Assembly: GCA_945877315.1 (NCBI GenBank)
Contig: CAMCRP010000001.1
Location: forward strand, 1-64,000
DNA: 64,000 nucleotides
Direction of reading: 5' to 3'
Source of the DNA: an uncultured Ruminococcus sp.
Lineage (GTDB): Bacteria; Bacillota; Clostridia; Oscillospirales; Ruminococcaceae
Below are positions 54,933 to 63,495 of the stretch, one piece after another. The translations under genes were made by a program, and so were the position numbers. Under the pieces are notes generated by a model. It did no database searches, had not been told where the DNA came from, and saw only the letters and a program-made list of their open reading frames with translations. The stretch's first letter is position 1; each line of letters begins with the position of its first letter.

Positions 54933-56017
54933 TTTGATACCCCCATTTTTGATATAAAGCCTTTCAGCTGAGATGTGAACAGGGCTTTCACCTTTTCGTA
55001 GGAAAAATCCTCCAGACGCTTTTTCTCGTCGGAGATAAGCTTGCTTTTCAGCTTTTCATCGTGTACAACTCTGTCAATGAGTTTTGCGGTAAATACGGGG
55101 TTCTTGCTGCTTGTAAGAATTCCCGCTCCGCCGAGAGTCCCGCCAACGGCACTGCTGTTATAGGCAATTATGGGCACAGCGAAAAACATGGCTTCAACAA
55201 GTGGTACGCAAAAGCCCTCGTGCTCGCTCATGCACAGGAAAACATCTGCCGCCTTATAGCAGGCGAGTATAGCGGGGAAGCTGATATGTCCCGTAAAAAT
55301 TACATCATCGAGAGAAAGTGCGTTCACATAGTTTTTCAGAGAATTTCCGTATTGCTCCATGCCGCTGTCCGAGCCGACAAGTATGAGCCTTGATCTCGGT
55401 TCGATATGCTTTTTATAGTATGCAAATGCGGCAATAATGTCCTGCTGACACTTATTCGGAGCAATTCGTCCGACAAACACTATATTCACATAGCCGTCGG
55501 AATAACATTTCAGTATTTCTTCATCGGGTGTCTTTTCGTAATCGGCAAAGGGTATTAGCACGGGACGGACATCAATGGGACATTCATAGCCCATTTTTCT
55601 CAGTTCATCGGCATTATACTCTGAATCCGCAATAACATATTCGATATACGGACGAATGGCTTCGGTGTTTTCATAGCCCAGCCTTGTGACCTTTTCGGCA
55701 GAGCTGCTGTATTTGCCGAAAAAATGCGGCGGAGTGATGTTGTGGTATATCATTATCTTATGCCCCTTTATTTTAGGGAGCATTTCACACAGCTTTGTGC
55801 CCGTGCTGTGGTGGAAAATGATAATATCCTCGTCGGCAGTAGGGGGCAGCTCGGAAACATAATCAATGCTTTTGTCCCCCGAAAGCTTAGGGTCAATATT
55901 TTCTGCAAATATCCCCGTTTTAAAGCCCATTTCCGAGATAACACGGTGCAGTGCACGGGCGTCGCTGCTGACGGCATCTCCGAAGGAAACAGTCGGCATT
56001 ATCTGGAGGATCTTCAT
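54929..56017 (-). CDS. GT4-type glycosyltransferase, module A second enzyme
   Basis: The 362-residue protein has KILQIMPTVSFGDAVSSDARALHR at the start, YHNITPPHFFGKYSS, VFVGRIAPNKCQQDIIAAFAYYKKH, FTGHISFPAILACYKAADVFLCMSEHEGFCVPLVEAM and GGAGILT. It is plainly paralogous to 57755-58834, with long identical stretches. 4-base overlaps join it to the coiled-coil gene before and the glycosyltransferase after. Similar enzymes act on O-antigen-like or wall glycans with mannose donors; that is family knowledge, not shown here. Confidence 0.88.
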   Translation of the reverse strand: MKILQIMPTVSFGDAVSSDARALHRVISEMGFKTGIFAENIDPKLSGDKSIDYVSELPPTADEDIIIFHHSTGTKLCEMLPKIKGHKIMIYHNITPPHFFGKYSSSAEKVTRLGYENTEAIRPYIEYVIADSEYNADELRKMGYECPIDVRPVLIPFADYEKTPDEEILKCYSDGYVNIVFVGRIAPNKCQQDIIAAFAYYKKHIEPRSRLILVGSDSGMEQYGNSLKNYVNALSLDDVIFTGHISFPAILACYKAADVFLCMSEHEGFCVPLVEAMFFAVPIIAYNSSAVGGTLGGAGILTSSKNPVFTAKLIDRVVHDEKLKSKLISDEKKRLEDFSYEKVKALFTSQLKGFISKMGVSK

Positions 56018-56499
56018 GACTTCTCCTTTTCAAGACGTTCAAGCCTGCGATTCAGCTCTTCTATCTGCATATTGGCATTTTTCAGCTTTAGCTCCATCAT
56101 GCAGACAGCCTTGTACAGTTCTGCATTATTCTGAATGGGATTTTGCTCAATATACTTTTCAACCTCGGTGAACACTCTGAGGGTTTCCAGATTGCACTGA
56201 TTCTGCTTTTCTATAACGGGCATTATGCGAAACTGGGTGAATTTCCGAACAAACCTTTTGATGAAAACGGACAGCTTATTCCCCGTTATGGGAGGGTCGG
56301 GGTCAATGCGGGAGCTTGCCTGCATACAACGTATTCTTTCACAAAGATAGTCATTGTCAAAGGGAAGGTCACTTTGACGCTCTTCTTCCCGAGGCATCAG
56401 CTTTTCGGACTCTTCAAAGCTTATTAGTCCGGAACCGATTTGATTTTTCTCAATGTCGCTGCGAATTTCCGACATTATCTTTTCAACATCTACTGACAT
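56014..56499 (-). CDS. Small coiled-coil protein of glycan module A
   Basis: The 161-residue protein has an N-terminal segment VEKIMSEIRSDIEKN, a middle basic-amphipathic stretch ITGNKLSVFIKRFVRKFTQFRIMPVIEKQNQ and a C-terminal coiled coil (LKLKNANMQIEELNRRLERLEKE). The same order is found in 58831-59313. Comparable N-terminal segments occur fused to methyltransferases or glycosyltransferases of polysaccharide clusters, so a membrane-docking or scaffold role for the two enzymes downstream is plausible. No catalytic motif. 4-base overlap with the next gene. Confidence 0.75.
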   Translation of the reverse strand: MSVDVEKIMSEIRSDIEKNQIGSGLISFEESEKLMPREEERQSDLPFDNDYLCERIRCMQASSRIDPDPPITGNKLSVFIKRFVRKFTQFRIMPVIEKQNQCNLETLRVFTEVEKYIEQNPIQNNAELYKAVCMMELKLKNANMQIEELNRRLERLEKEKS

Positions 56500-56542
56500 T
56501 TAAGTTACCGCCTTAGTAATTTTATGGTGCACGGGGAAATAT

Positions 56543-57751
56543 TCACTCTCCTGTGCTGCTTTGATTTCTCTCTTCTATCCTTTCAAAAAAGCTGCGATAC
56601 TTTTCTGTGATAACGTCCCAATTGAAGTTTTCCCTGACATATGCTCCGCCGTTTCTGCCCATTTCTGCGGCAATTTCGGGGTTATTCAGAAAATAATCGG
56701 TACAGCCTTCAAATTCAAAATAATCCGCAAAGTAAAGTCCGCCGTTTGACTCCTTGCAAAAGTTTTTCGTGACCTCGCACTTGTCATGTACCAGAACGGG
56801 GCGTCCGCAGAGCCAGCTTTCCATAATTACCAGAGAAAAGCTTTCGTTTTTCGACGGCTGACAGAGGTAAACTGCTGCACCTGCGGCGTTATACTTATCC
56901 TGCTTGTCTACAAAGCCCAGGTCTATAACATCGTTCTTTACCCTTGACGGTATCTCTATCTCGCCGCCGCCTATAAGCACAAGCTTCAGGTCGGAGGGCT
57001 TTCTGCTTTTGTATTCGGCAAAATATTTCAGAAGAGTATGGACATTTTTTCCCACGTCCTTTCTGCCCGCATAGAGAATGAAAGGCTCCTTTATGCCGAA
57101 TTTTTGGCGGAATGCCTGGGGGTCGGGGGAAATATCCGTGTCCATACCGATGCCCATAAGCACCTTTTCGGTATTGCCCAGATGATAGACCTTTTCTGCA
57201 AGCTCCAGCTCGGGACGGGCGTTAAAGACCATTCCTGCGGCACGGGAGTACATATCTCTGAAAATCCGCATGTAAATATAGGCTTCATCGTGAAAGCAGG
57301 GTATCATTACCGCCTTTTCGGGGCATGCCTTTACGCCGAAATAGGTTGTTCCGAACATATAGGGGATATACACAAACGCCGTATATTCGTCCTTATGCTC
57401 GGAGATGTACTCATAAAGTGCGGGGCTGTTTACCATTTCCGAGATGAATATCTGCTCCTCGGGGGCTGAGGGAAAGATGTTGTTCATCAGCTTAATGTTG
57501 ACCTCGTCAAATGCCTGTGCATTGCGCTTTCTGACCTTGAAACGCTTTACGGGAACGCCCGAAATAACTTCCTCGCCTTCGGGGTAATAGTCCTCGTTCC
57601 AGTCGCTGACAAATTCCTTGACGCAGGTGGTGAGAATTTCCACGTCCATTCCCGCAGCTTTGAGATGCTTTGTGACCTCACGGGCTTCCATTTCCGCACC
57701 GCCGGGGATATTTTCCGCAAACCACGGTATTACAAAAGCTATTTTCTTCAT
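56543..57751 (-). CDS. GT4-type glycosyltransferase, module B first enzyme
   Basis: The 402-residue GT-B protein begins KKIAFVIPWFAENIPGGAEMEAREVTKHL and has FILYAGRKDVGKNVHTLLKYF, VIDLGFVDKQDKYNAAGAAVYLCQPSKNESFSLVIMESWLCGRPVLV. Counterpart of the module A enzyme at 53769-54932. It starts 3 bases after its partner gene and is separated by 43 bases from module A. The conserved Glu pair of E-x7-E is present (ESFSLVIME). Confidence 0.87.
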   Translation of the reverse strand: MKKIAFVIPWFAENIPGGAEMEAREVTKHLKAAGMDVEILTTCVKEFVSDWNEDYYPEGEEVISGVPVKRFKVRKRNAQAFDEVNIKLMNNIFPSAPEEQIFISEMVNSPALYEYISEHKDEYTAFVYIPYMFGTTYFGVKACPEKAVMIPCFHDEAYIYMRIFRDMYSRAAGMVFNARPELELAEKVYHLGNTEKVLMGIGMDTDISPDPQAFRQKFGIKEPFILYAGRKDVGKNVHTLLKYFAEYKSRKPSDLKLVLIGGGEIEIPSRVKNDVIDLGFVDKQDKYNAAGAAVYLCQPSKNESFSLVIMESWLCGRPVLVHDKCEVTKNFCKESNGGLYFADYFEFEGCTDYFLNNPEIAAEMGRNGGAYVRENFNWDVITEKYRSFFERIEERNQSSTGE

Positions 57752-57754
57752 ACT

Positions 57755-58834
57755 TTATTTTCCCTCGCTGATGAATTTTTCAAGTATCTGACGGAATGTC
57801 ACCTTGATATTTTCGTAGGAGAAGTCCTTCAGACGCTTTCTCTGCCCTTCAATGACTTTGCTGCGAAGCTCACTGTCGGTCACAACACGGTCTATGAGCA
57901 GGGCGATTTCCACGGGGTCAGCTCTGTCTGTCAGTAGTCCGCAGCCGCCGAGAGTGTCGGGGACGGCACAGCTGTTCAGTGCGATTATGGGCAGCTCGAA
58001 GAACATTGCCTCCACAAGCGGCACGCAGAAGCCCTCATGCTCGCTCATACACAGGAAAACGTCCGCAGAAGCATAGTAGGCAAGCAGCTCGCTGAAGGGA
58101 ATATGTCCCGTAAAAATAACGTCCTCAAGCTCCAGTGCGGAAACGTAATTTTTCAATCGGTCGCAGTAGCTTTCCATATTAAGAGAGGAGCCTGCAAGTA
58201 TCAGCCTTGATTTGGGATTGATATGCTTTTTATACCAGCAGAATGACGCAATGACATTTTCCTGCTTTTTGTTGGGAGCGATACGTCCGACGAAAAGAAT
58301 GTTGGTGTAACCGTCCTTCATACGGTCAAGCACCTTTTGGTCGGGCGTTTTTTTGTAATCGTCAAAGGAAATGAGAATGGGACGGACATCTATGGGACAG
58401 TCAAATCCCGCAGCGATCAGGTCACGCTTGTTGAATTCCGAGTCTGCCATACAGTATTCCACCTTGCCCGCCAGATGCTTCAAACCGTTAAGTCCCGTTT
58501 GAGCGTTTACGGCGGCAGAGGGGTTATAATCATTGAAAAAATGCGGGGGAGTGATGTTGTGGTAGATGAGCATTTTTCTGCCGTTTAGCTTTTCCAGCTC
58601 ATAGTTGAGCCTTGTTCCGGTGGACATATGATAGAGAATAATGTCGTCGGGAAAAAGCTCCGGGTACCCCGAACAGAGGTCTGTTGCGGTGCCTTTCGGG
58701 TGACGGGCATCAACGGCTTCTGCGATTATTTTAGTTTCGTATCCGAATTCCTTTATGGCGTTTGCAAGAGCAAGGGCGTCATTTCCGATAGCGTCGCCAA
58801 AGCCGAGGGTAGGCAGCAGCTGAATTATCCTCAT
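57755..58834 (-). CDS. GT4-type glycosyltransferase, module B second enzyme
   Basis: The 359-residue protein has RIIQLLPTLGFGDAIGNDALALANAI, YHNITPPHFFNDYNPSAA, LFVGRIAPNKKQENVIASFCWYKKH and DVFLCMSEHEGFCVPLVEAMFFELPIIALNS. It is about half identical by eye to 54929-56017. The preceding coiled-coil gene overlaps it by 4 bases. With 56543-57751 and 58831-59313 it forms one of two tandem copies of a three-gene unit. Confidence 0.88.
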   Translation of the reverse strand: MRIIQLLPTLGFGDAIGNDALALANAIKEFGYETKIIAEAVDARHPKGTATDLCSGYPELFPDDIILYHMSTGTRLNYELEKLNGRKMLIYHNITPPHFFNDYNPSAAVNAQTGLNGLKHLAGKVEYCMADSEFNKRDLIAAGFDCPIDVRPILISFDDYKKTPDQKVLDRMKDGYTNILFVGRIAPNKKQENVIASFCWYKKHINPKSRLILAGSSLNMESYCDRLKNYVSALELEDVIFTGHIPFSELLAYYASADVFLCMSEHEGFCVPLVEAMFFELPIIALNSCAVPDTLGGCGLLTDRADPVEIALLIDRVVTDSELRSKVIEGQRKRLKDFSYENIKVTFRQILEKFISEGK

Positions 58835-59313
58835 ACCTCTTTTCCTCCGCTTTTTTCAAGCTCCCGAAGTCTGCTTTCAAGCTCGGTTATACGCTTTTCG
58901 TCCATAATATGCTGACGCTCCAGCTCGGAAAGCCTTATGTTAAGCTTTTCCGATTCCTGTGTAAAGCAGTAAAGCTGAGAAACTGCATTGGCGTAATGGA
59001 AATTCAGGGTGTTCTGCTCCAGAACTATGGGCACAACATAAAACTGCGTAAGCTTTCTGATGACCTTTTTCATCAGACGGACAAGGGGATTGCCTTCAAT
59101 GGGCTTGTTGGGGGTGAGCTGATTTTGGCTGCAAAGAAGTTCCGCACTTTGCTTTAGTATATATGGGTTATAGTCAATATCCAATTCCGAGGAGGGCTTG
59201 TCCAGGGGTATCTCCTCAAAGGACAGCATTGACGAGGTAAGCCCTTCGTCCTTTATTTTCTGCCTGATCTCCGACATTATCTTGTCAATATCTACATTTG
59301 ACTTGTTATCCAC
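58831..59313 (-). CDS. Small coiled-coil protein of glycan module B
   Basis: A 160-residue paralogue of 56014-56499: VDIDKIMSEIRQKIKDEG at the start, IEGNPLVRLMKKVIRKLTQFYVVPIVLEQN in the middle, and a coiled coil (IRLSELERQHIMDEKRITELESRLRELEK) at the end. First gene of the six-gene operon, with a perfect promoter at 59355-59383. Whether it anchors, pairs or spaces the enzymes is unknown. Confidence 0.75.
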   Translation of the reverse strand: MDNKSNVDIDKIMSEIRQKIKDEGLTSSMLSFEEIPLDKPSSELDIDYNPYILKQSAELLCSQNQLTPNKPIEGNPLVRLMKKVIRKLTQFYVVPIVLEQNTLNFHYANAVSQLYCFTQESEKLNIRLSELERQHIMDEKRITELESRLRELEKSGGKEV

Positions 59314-59354
59314 AGCGATTTTCCTCCGCTCATTTTTCGTTTAAATTATTCATT

Positions 59355-59383
59355 ATTATAGCATACTTTTACCTGATTGTCAA
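59355..59383 (-). promoter_or_regulatory. SigA-type promoter of the six-gene glycan operon
   Basis: TTGACA (59378-59383) and TATAAT (59355-59360) on the minus strand with a 17-bp spacer: full consensus. Confidence 0.9.
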
Positions 59384-59454
59384 TCGGATATGCAATTCTT
59401 GGATTTTGATACAAATCGGCAGATATATTCGCTTTATCTGCGATACATAATGAT

Positions 59455-59491
59455 GAAAAAAGCTGCCGCAGCCAAAACCGACCGCAGCAGC
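59455..59491 (-). terminator. Terminator of the second branching-enzyme gene
   Basis: GCTGCCGC (59462-59469) pairs with GCAGCAGC (59484-59491; one wobble on the minus strand), followed by a T-run on that strand. Confidence 0.8.
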
Positions 59492-59497
59492 GAATTA

Positions 59498-61315
59498 CTA
59501 TCCTATTACCTCAAACATTCTCCCCGAAAATGCGGGAATGTCCAATTTGACAATGTTTTTTCCGTCGGATATTTCCGATGTGATAACGGCGGCGTTATGG
59601 GGCTTTGGGGTATTTCCGCTGAATTCCTGCCAGTCGCTGTTCAGAAGCTCACGCAGCTTGACGGTTCCCTTGTCGGCATTGCCGTAGTCAAAGGCGTATG
59701 CAGACTGCGGCTTGTCGCTGAAATTAAAGGCAGCCACAACGGTGCTGTCCCCGCTTGTCCTGCGGAAGATGTAGACACATTCCTCGGCAGCGTCCACTTC
59801 AAGCCATTTGAAGGAGTCGGAATTGTAGTCCTCGGCGTAAAGAGCGGGGTGCTTTTCAGTCAGCTTCAAAAGCTTTGTAAAATATTTTTGGAAGGAGTCG
59901 TGGAGGGGATATTTCATTAGCTCCCAGTCCTGTTCACGCTTTTCGTCCCACTCACGGAACTGCGCAAATTCGCCGCCCATAAAGTTCAGCGTTTTTCCTG
60001 GGTGTGCCGCCATATACATATAAAGTGCCCTTGCCTGCGGGAATTTCTGCTCGTAATCTCCCCACATTTTCTGAATGATAGTTGCCTTGCCGTGAACATT
60101 TTCGTCATGGGAAAGGGGCAGAAGATACAGCTCATTGTAAAAATATGCCATGGAAAAGGTCAGCTTGTGATAATGCTGCGGACGTTCGGCGGGAGGGGTG
60201 CGGAAGTAGTTAAGAGTATCGTTCATCCAGCCAAGATCCCACTTGTAGTCAAAGCCAAGACCGCCGTATTCAACGGGAGCTGTTACCTTTAAATAGTTGG
60301 TGGAATCCTCGGCAATAAGCATGGCGGTGGGGTGCAGGCGGCGGAGTCCCGAGTTCATATTTTTCAGGAAATCCACAGCGTTTCCGTTGACGCCTCTTGC
60401 GGGGTCGCCCTGCCAGTAGATAGCACGGCTGATAGCGTCCATGCGTATGCCGTCAAAGTGATATTCCGTCAGCCAGTAGTTGGCGGCAGATTGCAGAAAA
60501 CAGCAGACCTCACGCCTTGAATGGATAAAATTGTTCGTTCCCCATTCGGAATTGGTAACATCGGAGTTGGGATATTCGTAGAGTGCCGTGCCGTCATACA
60601 TAGCCAGACCGTAACCGTCAACAGCAAAATGAACGGGAACAAAGTCCATGATAACGCCAATTCCCGCCAAATGGCAGCAGTTTACCAGAGTTTTCAGACC
60701 GTCCGCTGTGCCGTAGCGGGAGGTGGGGGCGAAAAATCCCGTGTTCTGATATCCCCATGATTCGTCGGCGGGGTGTTCGCTGACGGGCATTATTTCAATA
60801 TGTGTAAAGCCGTGAGATTTTACGTAATCTATCAGCTTCGGGGCGATCTTTTCGTATGTGTACCAGCCGTTTTCATTGTTTGGGTCGGTCAGCCATGAGC
60901 CCAGATGCACCTCGTAAATATTCATGGGACGGTTGTAGTTCTTGTCCCGCTCCTTCATCCATTTTTCGTCGGAAAATCTGTATCTGTGCATATCCACGAT
61001 AATAGACGCCCAGTTGGGACGAAGCTCCATTCCAAAGCCGTATGGGTCGCAGTGGTCGCAGTAACCGCTGTTTGTGAAGATGCGGTATTTGTACATCTGT
61101 CCCGCCTTTGCGTTTGGCACAAAGACGCTGTAAACGCCGCCTGTGCCCTCCTTATTCATGTAAACGGGTTCCCAGCCGCTGAATTCTCCCACAACGGCTG
61201 CGCCCTTTGCGTTGGGGGCATATGTACGGAAAACTGTGCCGCCGTCGCAGATATGTGCGCCGAAAAATTCATGGCAATCGAAGGCTCTTCCCTCGTAGAA
61301 ATCCTGCATATTCAT
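59498..61315 (-). CDS. glgB: Second 1,4-alpha-glucan branching enzyme paralogue
   Basis: A 605-residue GH13 protein with CBM48 (FRTYAPNAKGAAVVGEFSGW), nucleophile Asp in GIRMDAISRAIYWQGD, acid/base Glu in MLIAEDSTNY and PLSHDENVHGKA. Shorter than the glg-operon enzyme at 17222-19333, without its basic tail, and divergent in sequence. It lies 18 bases after a MarR-type gene with which it shares a promoter. Its role may be to branch a different glucan or to act under a different signal; it also adjoins the surface-glycan cluster. Confidence 0.92.
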   Translation of the reverse strand: MNMQDFYEGRAFDCHEFFGAHICDGGTVFRTYAPNAKGAAVVGEFSGWEPVYMNKEGTGGVYSVFVPNAKAGQMYKYRIFTNSGYCDHCDPYGFGMELRPNWASIIVDMHRYRFSDEKWMKERDKNYNRPMNIYEVHLGSWLTDPNNENGWYTYEKIAPKLIDYVKSHGFTHIEIMPVSEHPADESWGYQNTGFFAPTSRYGTADGLKTLVNCCHLAGIGVIMDFVPVHFAVDGYGLAMYDGTALYEYPNSDVTNSEWGTNNFIHSRREVCCFLQSAANYWLTEYHFDGIRMDAISRAIYWQGDPARGVNGNAVDFLKNMNSGLRRLHPTAMLIAEDSTNYLKVTAPVEYGGLGFDYKWDLGWMNDTLNYFRTPPAERPQHYHKLTFSMAYFYNELYLLPLSHDENVHGKATIIQKMWGDYEQKFPQARALYMYMAAHPGKTLNFMGGEFAQFREWDEKREQDWELMKYPLHDSFQKYFTKLLKLTEKHPALYAEDYNSDSFKWLEVDAAEECVYIFRRTSGDSTVVAAFNFSDKPQSAYAFDYGNADKGTVKLRELLNSDWQEFSGNTPKPHNAAVITSEISDGKNIVKLDIPAFSGRMFEVIG

Positions 61316-61333
61316 CTGAAAAAACGCTCCTTT

Positions 61334-61774
61334 TTATTTGGAAATATCCTCGGTTATTTCGGAAAGTCTGCCGATAAGACGGATAAACTCATTCATGTCC
61401 TTTTCGCCGAATGCGTCGGACAGCTTGGTGAAAAATGCTGTCAGTTCGCTGTATTTTTCATTGGCAAACGACTTTCCTTCTTCGGTCAGAGTGACAATGA
61501 CACGCCGTTTGTCCTTTGCGGCGGGCAGGCGGTCTATGTACTTTTTATGTTCAAGGGAACGCAGAAGGGAGGCTGTGTGTGCGGTGGAGAATCCCAGCTC
61601 TGCGGAAATATCCCCGGGAGTGCTTTCGCCGCCGCTTTTGAGCAGCATAAAAACTATCCTTGTTTCGCTTTGATAGAAATCGCTGAGGAAGAATATTGAC
61701 TTATTGTAGTATGCTTTTGACATTACGTCCATAAATTCGGTCAGCTTGTTGTTTTCCAAAAAATCATCTCCCAC
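61334..61774 (-). CDS. MarR family transcriptional regulator
   Basis: The 146-residue winged-helix protein has STPGDISAELGFSTAHTASLLRSLEHKKYIDRLPAAKDKRRVIVTLTEEGK, the MarR core with its DxR wing. The annotated start is GTG 61774; an in-frame TTG at 61759 has GGGAG 8 bases upstream and may be the true one. A perfect palindrome TAGCTAA-N5-TTAGCTA (61778-61796) lies between promoter and start, so it is probably autorepressed together with the branching enzyme downstream. Confidence 0.87.
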   Translation of the reverse strand: MGDDFLENNKLTEFMDVMSKAYYNKSIFFLSDFYQSETRIVFMLLKSGGESTPGDISAELGFSTAHTASLLRSLEHKKYIDRLPAAKDKRRVIVTLTEEGKSFANEKYSELTAFFTKLSDAFGEKDMNEFIRLIGRLSEITEDISK

Positions 61775-61777
61775 ATT

Positions 61778-61837
61778 TAGCTAAATGGATTAGCTATCTT
61801 TGTTAGATATTTTAGCATATATTATCTTAGATGTCAA
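61778..61837 (-). promoter_or_regulatory. MarR promoter and palindromic operator
   Basis: TTGACA (61832-61837) and TAAAAT (61809-61814) on the minus strand, 17 bp apart; operator palindrome TAGCTAA-N5-TTAGCTA at 61778-61796 just downstream of the expected start site. Confidence 0.8.
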
Positions 61838-61846
61838 TAGCTGACG

Positions 61847-61879
61847 AAAAAAGCGGCGGGACATTTTGCGTCCCACCGC
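61847..61879 (-). terminator. Terminator of metK
   Basis: GCGGCGGGAC (61853-61862) pairs with GTCCCACCGC (61870-61879; one wobble), followed by TTTTTT on the minus strand. Confidence 0.85.
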
Positions 61880-61906
61880 CCTAAAAAATTTTATATGACG
61901 TAATTA

Positions 61907-63085
61907 TCAGAGAACAGCCGCTTTAAGCGCATCTGCCTTATCTGTCTTTTCCCATGCAACGCCCAGATCCTCACGTCCCATATGACCGTAAGCCGCAAGC
62001 TGTCTGTACTGGGGCTTTCTAAGGTCAAGGGTTTCGATGATAGCGGCGGGACGCAGGTCGAATACCTTCTCAACAGCTGCGGCAAGCTTTTCATCGGAAA
62101 CCGTGCCCGTACCGAAGCTGTCAACCATAATAGAAACAGGCTTTGCAACGCCGATGGCATATGCAAGCTGAACCTCGCACTTTCTTGCAAGTCCCGCAGC
62201 AACTATATTCTTTGCAACATATCTTGCGGCATAGGCAGCAGAACGGTCAACCTTTGTGGGATCCTTTCCGCTGAATGCTCCGCCGCCGTGACGGGAATAT
62301 CCGCCGTAGGTGTCAACGATTATCTTTCTGCCTGTCAGACCGCTGTCGCCCTGAGGGCCGCCGATAACGAAGCGTCCTGTGGGGTTTACGAAATATTTTG
62401 TATCAACAAGCAGCTCTGCGGGAATGACCGCCTTTATTACCTTTTCGATAATGTCCGCTCTTATCTTTTCGAGGGAAACCTCGGCGGCGTGCTGTGAGGA
62501 AACAACTACCGTATCGACACGAACGGGACGGTCATCATCATATTCAACGGTGACCTGAGTTTTTCCGTCGGGGCGCAGATAGGGGAGAACGCCTGTCTTT
62601 CTTACCTCGCTGAGCTTCTTTGCCAGCTTATGAGCAAGGGAGATGGGCAGCGGCATAAGCTCGGGGGTTTCGTCGCAGGCAAAGCCGAACATCATACCCT
62701 GGTCGCCTGCACCTGTCATATTGGAATCGGCAGACTCGCCGTCCTTATGCTCAAGTGCTTCGTCAACGCCCATGGCAATATCTGCGGACTGCTCGTCGAT
62801 AGATGTGATAACGGAGCAGGTGTGTCCGTCAAAGCCGAATTTTGCTCTGTCGTAGCCGATGTCTACCACTACCTGACGAACTATCTTGGGGATATCAACG
62901 TAACATTCGGTGGAAATCTCGCCCATGCAGAGAACCATACCCGTAGTGCAGCAGGTTTCGCAGGCAACTCTTGACTGAGGGTCGTTTGCCAGCATTGCAT
63001 CAAGGACTGCGTCTGAGATCTGGTCGCAGATTTTATCGGGGTGACCTTCGGTTACGGATTCTGATGTAAATAAGTGTTTGGACAT
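61907..63085 (-). CDS. metK: S-adenosylmethionine synthetase
   Basis: The 392-residue enzyme makes SAM from methionine and ATP. It has [24 protein letters not shown], the ATP-binding [12 protein letters not shown], the phosphate-binding [21 protein letters not shown] and length typical of MetK. AGGAGGTATA precedes the ATG. Transcription starts from a consensus promoter 220 bases upstream and passes through a SAM-I riboswitch with terminator, so SAM represses its own synthesis. Confidence 0.97.
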   Translation of the reverse strand: MSKHLFTSESVTEGHPDKICDQISDAVLDAMLANDPQSRVACETCCTTGMVLCMGEISTECYVDIPKIVRQVVVDIGYDRAKFGFDGHTCSVITSIDEQSADIAMGVDEALEHKDGESADSNMTGAGDQGMMFGFACDETPELMPLPISLAHKLAKKLSEVRKTGVLPYLRPDGKTQVTVEYDDDRPVRVDTVVVSSQHAAEVSLEKIRADIIEKVIKAVIPAELLVDTKYFVNPTGRFVIGGPQGDSGLTGRKIIVDTYGGYSRHGGGAFSGKDPTKVDRSAAYAARYVAKNIVAAGLARKCEVQLAYAIGVAKPVSIMVDSFGTGTVSDEKLAAAVEKVFDLRPAAIIETLDLRKPQYRQLAAYGHMGREDLGVAWEKTDKADALKAAVL

Positions 63086-63117
63086 TTTTATACCTCCTGA
63101 AATTTATTTAGAATGAC

Positions 63118-63146
63118 AAAAAAAGCACCCGATTTATATCGAGTGC
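63118..63146 (-). terminator. Riboswitch-controlled terminator of metK leader
   Basis: On the minus strand GCACTCGAT (63138-63146) pairs with ATCGGGTGC (63125-63133), followed by seven T. The sequence before it can pair alternatively with the aptamer's 3' part. Confidence 0.85.
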
Positions 63147-63174
63147 GGAAACCTGTCAGAAAGCATTGGCTTTC

Positions 63175-63289
63175 CTCATCTCTCGGAAATACGGCATTGC
63201 CGCAATCCGCAGGACTTGGCACCTTTTCGCATTTTACTGCGATGGTTGCCGGGCTTCGCAGGACCTGTTCCTCCGCCACTCTTGATAAG
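63175..63289 (-). ncRNA. SAM-I (S-box) riboswitch aptamer
   Basis: The minus strand begins CTTATCAAGAGTGGCGGAGG, then has the conserved GCCCGGCAACC, AGGTGCCAA and TCCTGCGG segments, and closes with GAGAGATGAG pairing to the first stem. These are the hallmark S-box elements. SAM binding should favour the terminator at 63118-63146 and shut metK off. Confidence 0.96.
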
Positions 63290-63303
63290 GATTTTATATT
63301 GTC

Positions 63304-63332
63304 ATTATATCATTGCAATGCCTATTTGTCAA
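63304..63332 (-). promoter_or_regulatory. SigA-type promoter of metK
   Basis: TTGACA (63327-63332) and TATAAT (63304-63309) on the minus strand, 17-bp spacer, 15 bases before the aptamer. Confidence 0.9.
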
Positions 63333-63417
63333 GGATGTAAAATAATTTAACCTTTTGTTTACGATGTCAAAAATAATTTTACAAATATATACATATGTAA
63401 AATTCTGAAAATGACGA

Positions 63418-63446
63418 TTGACAAGGGCGGAAAACAGTAGTATAAT
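63418..63446 (+). promoter_or_regulatory. SigA-type promoter of the PduL-type gene
   Basis: TTGACA (63418-63423) and TATAAT (63441-63446), 17-bp spacer: full consensus, suggesting strong housekeeping expression. Confidence 0.9.
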
Positions 63447-63495
63447 GAAATTAGTGGGATATTTTCCCGAACTTAATCGTAAGGAGATAGTTATT

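Noticed and set aside
63418..63495. Microcompartment locus starting at the window end
   Set aside because: Only a PduL-type gene with no encapsulation peptide or shell-protein gene is visible.
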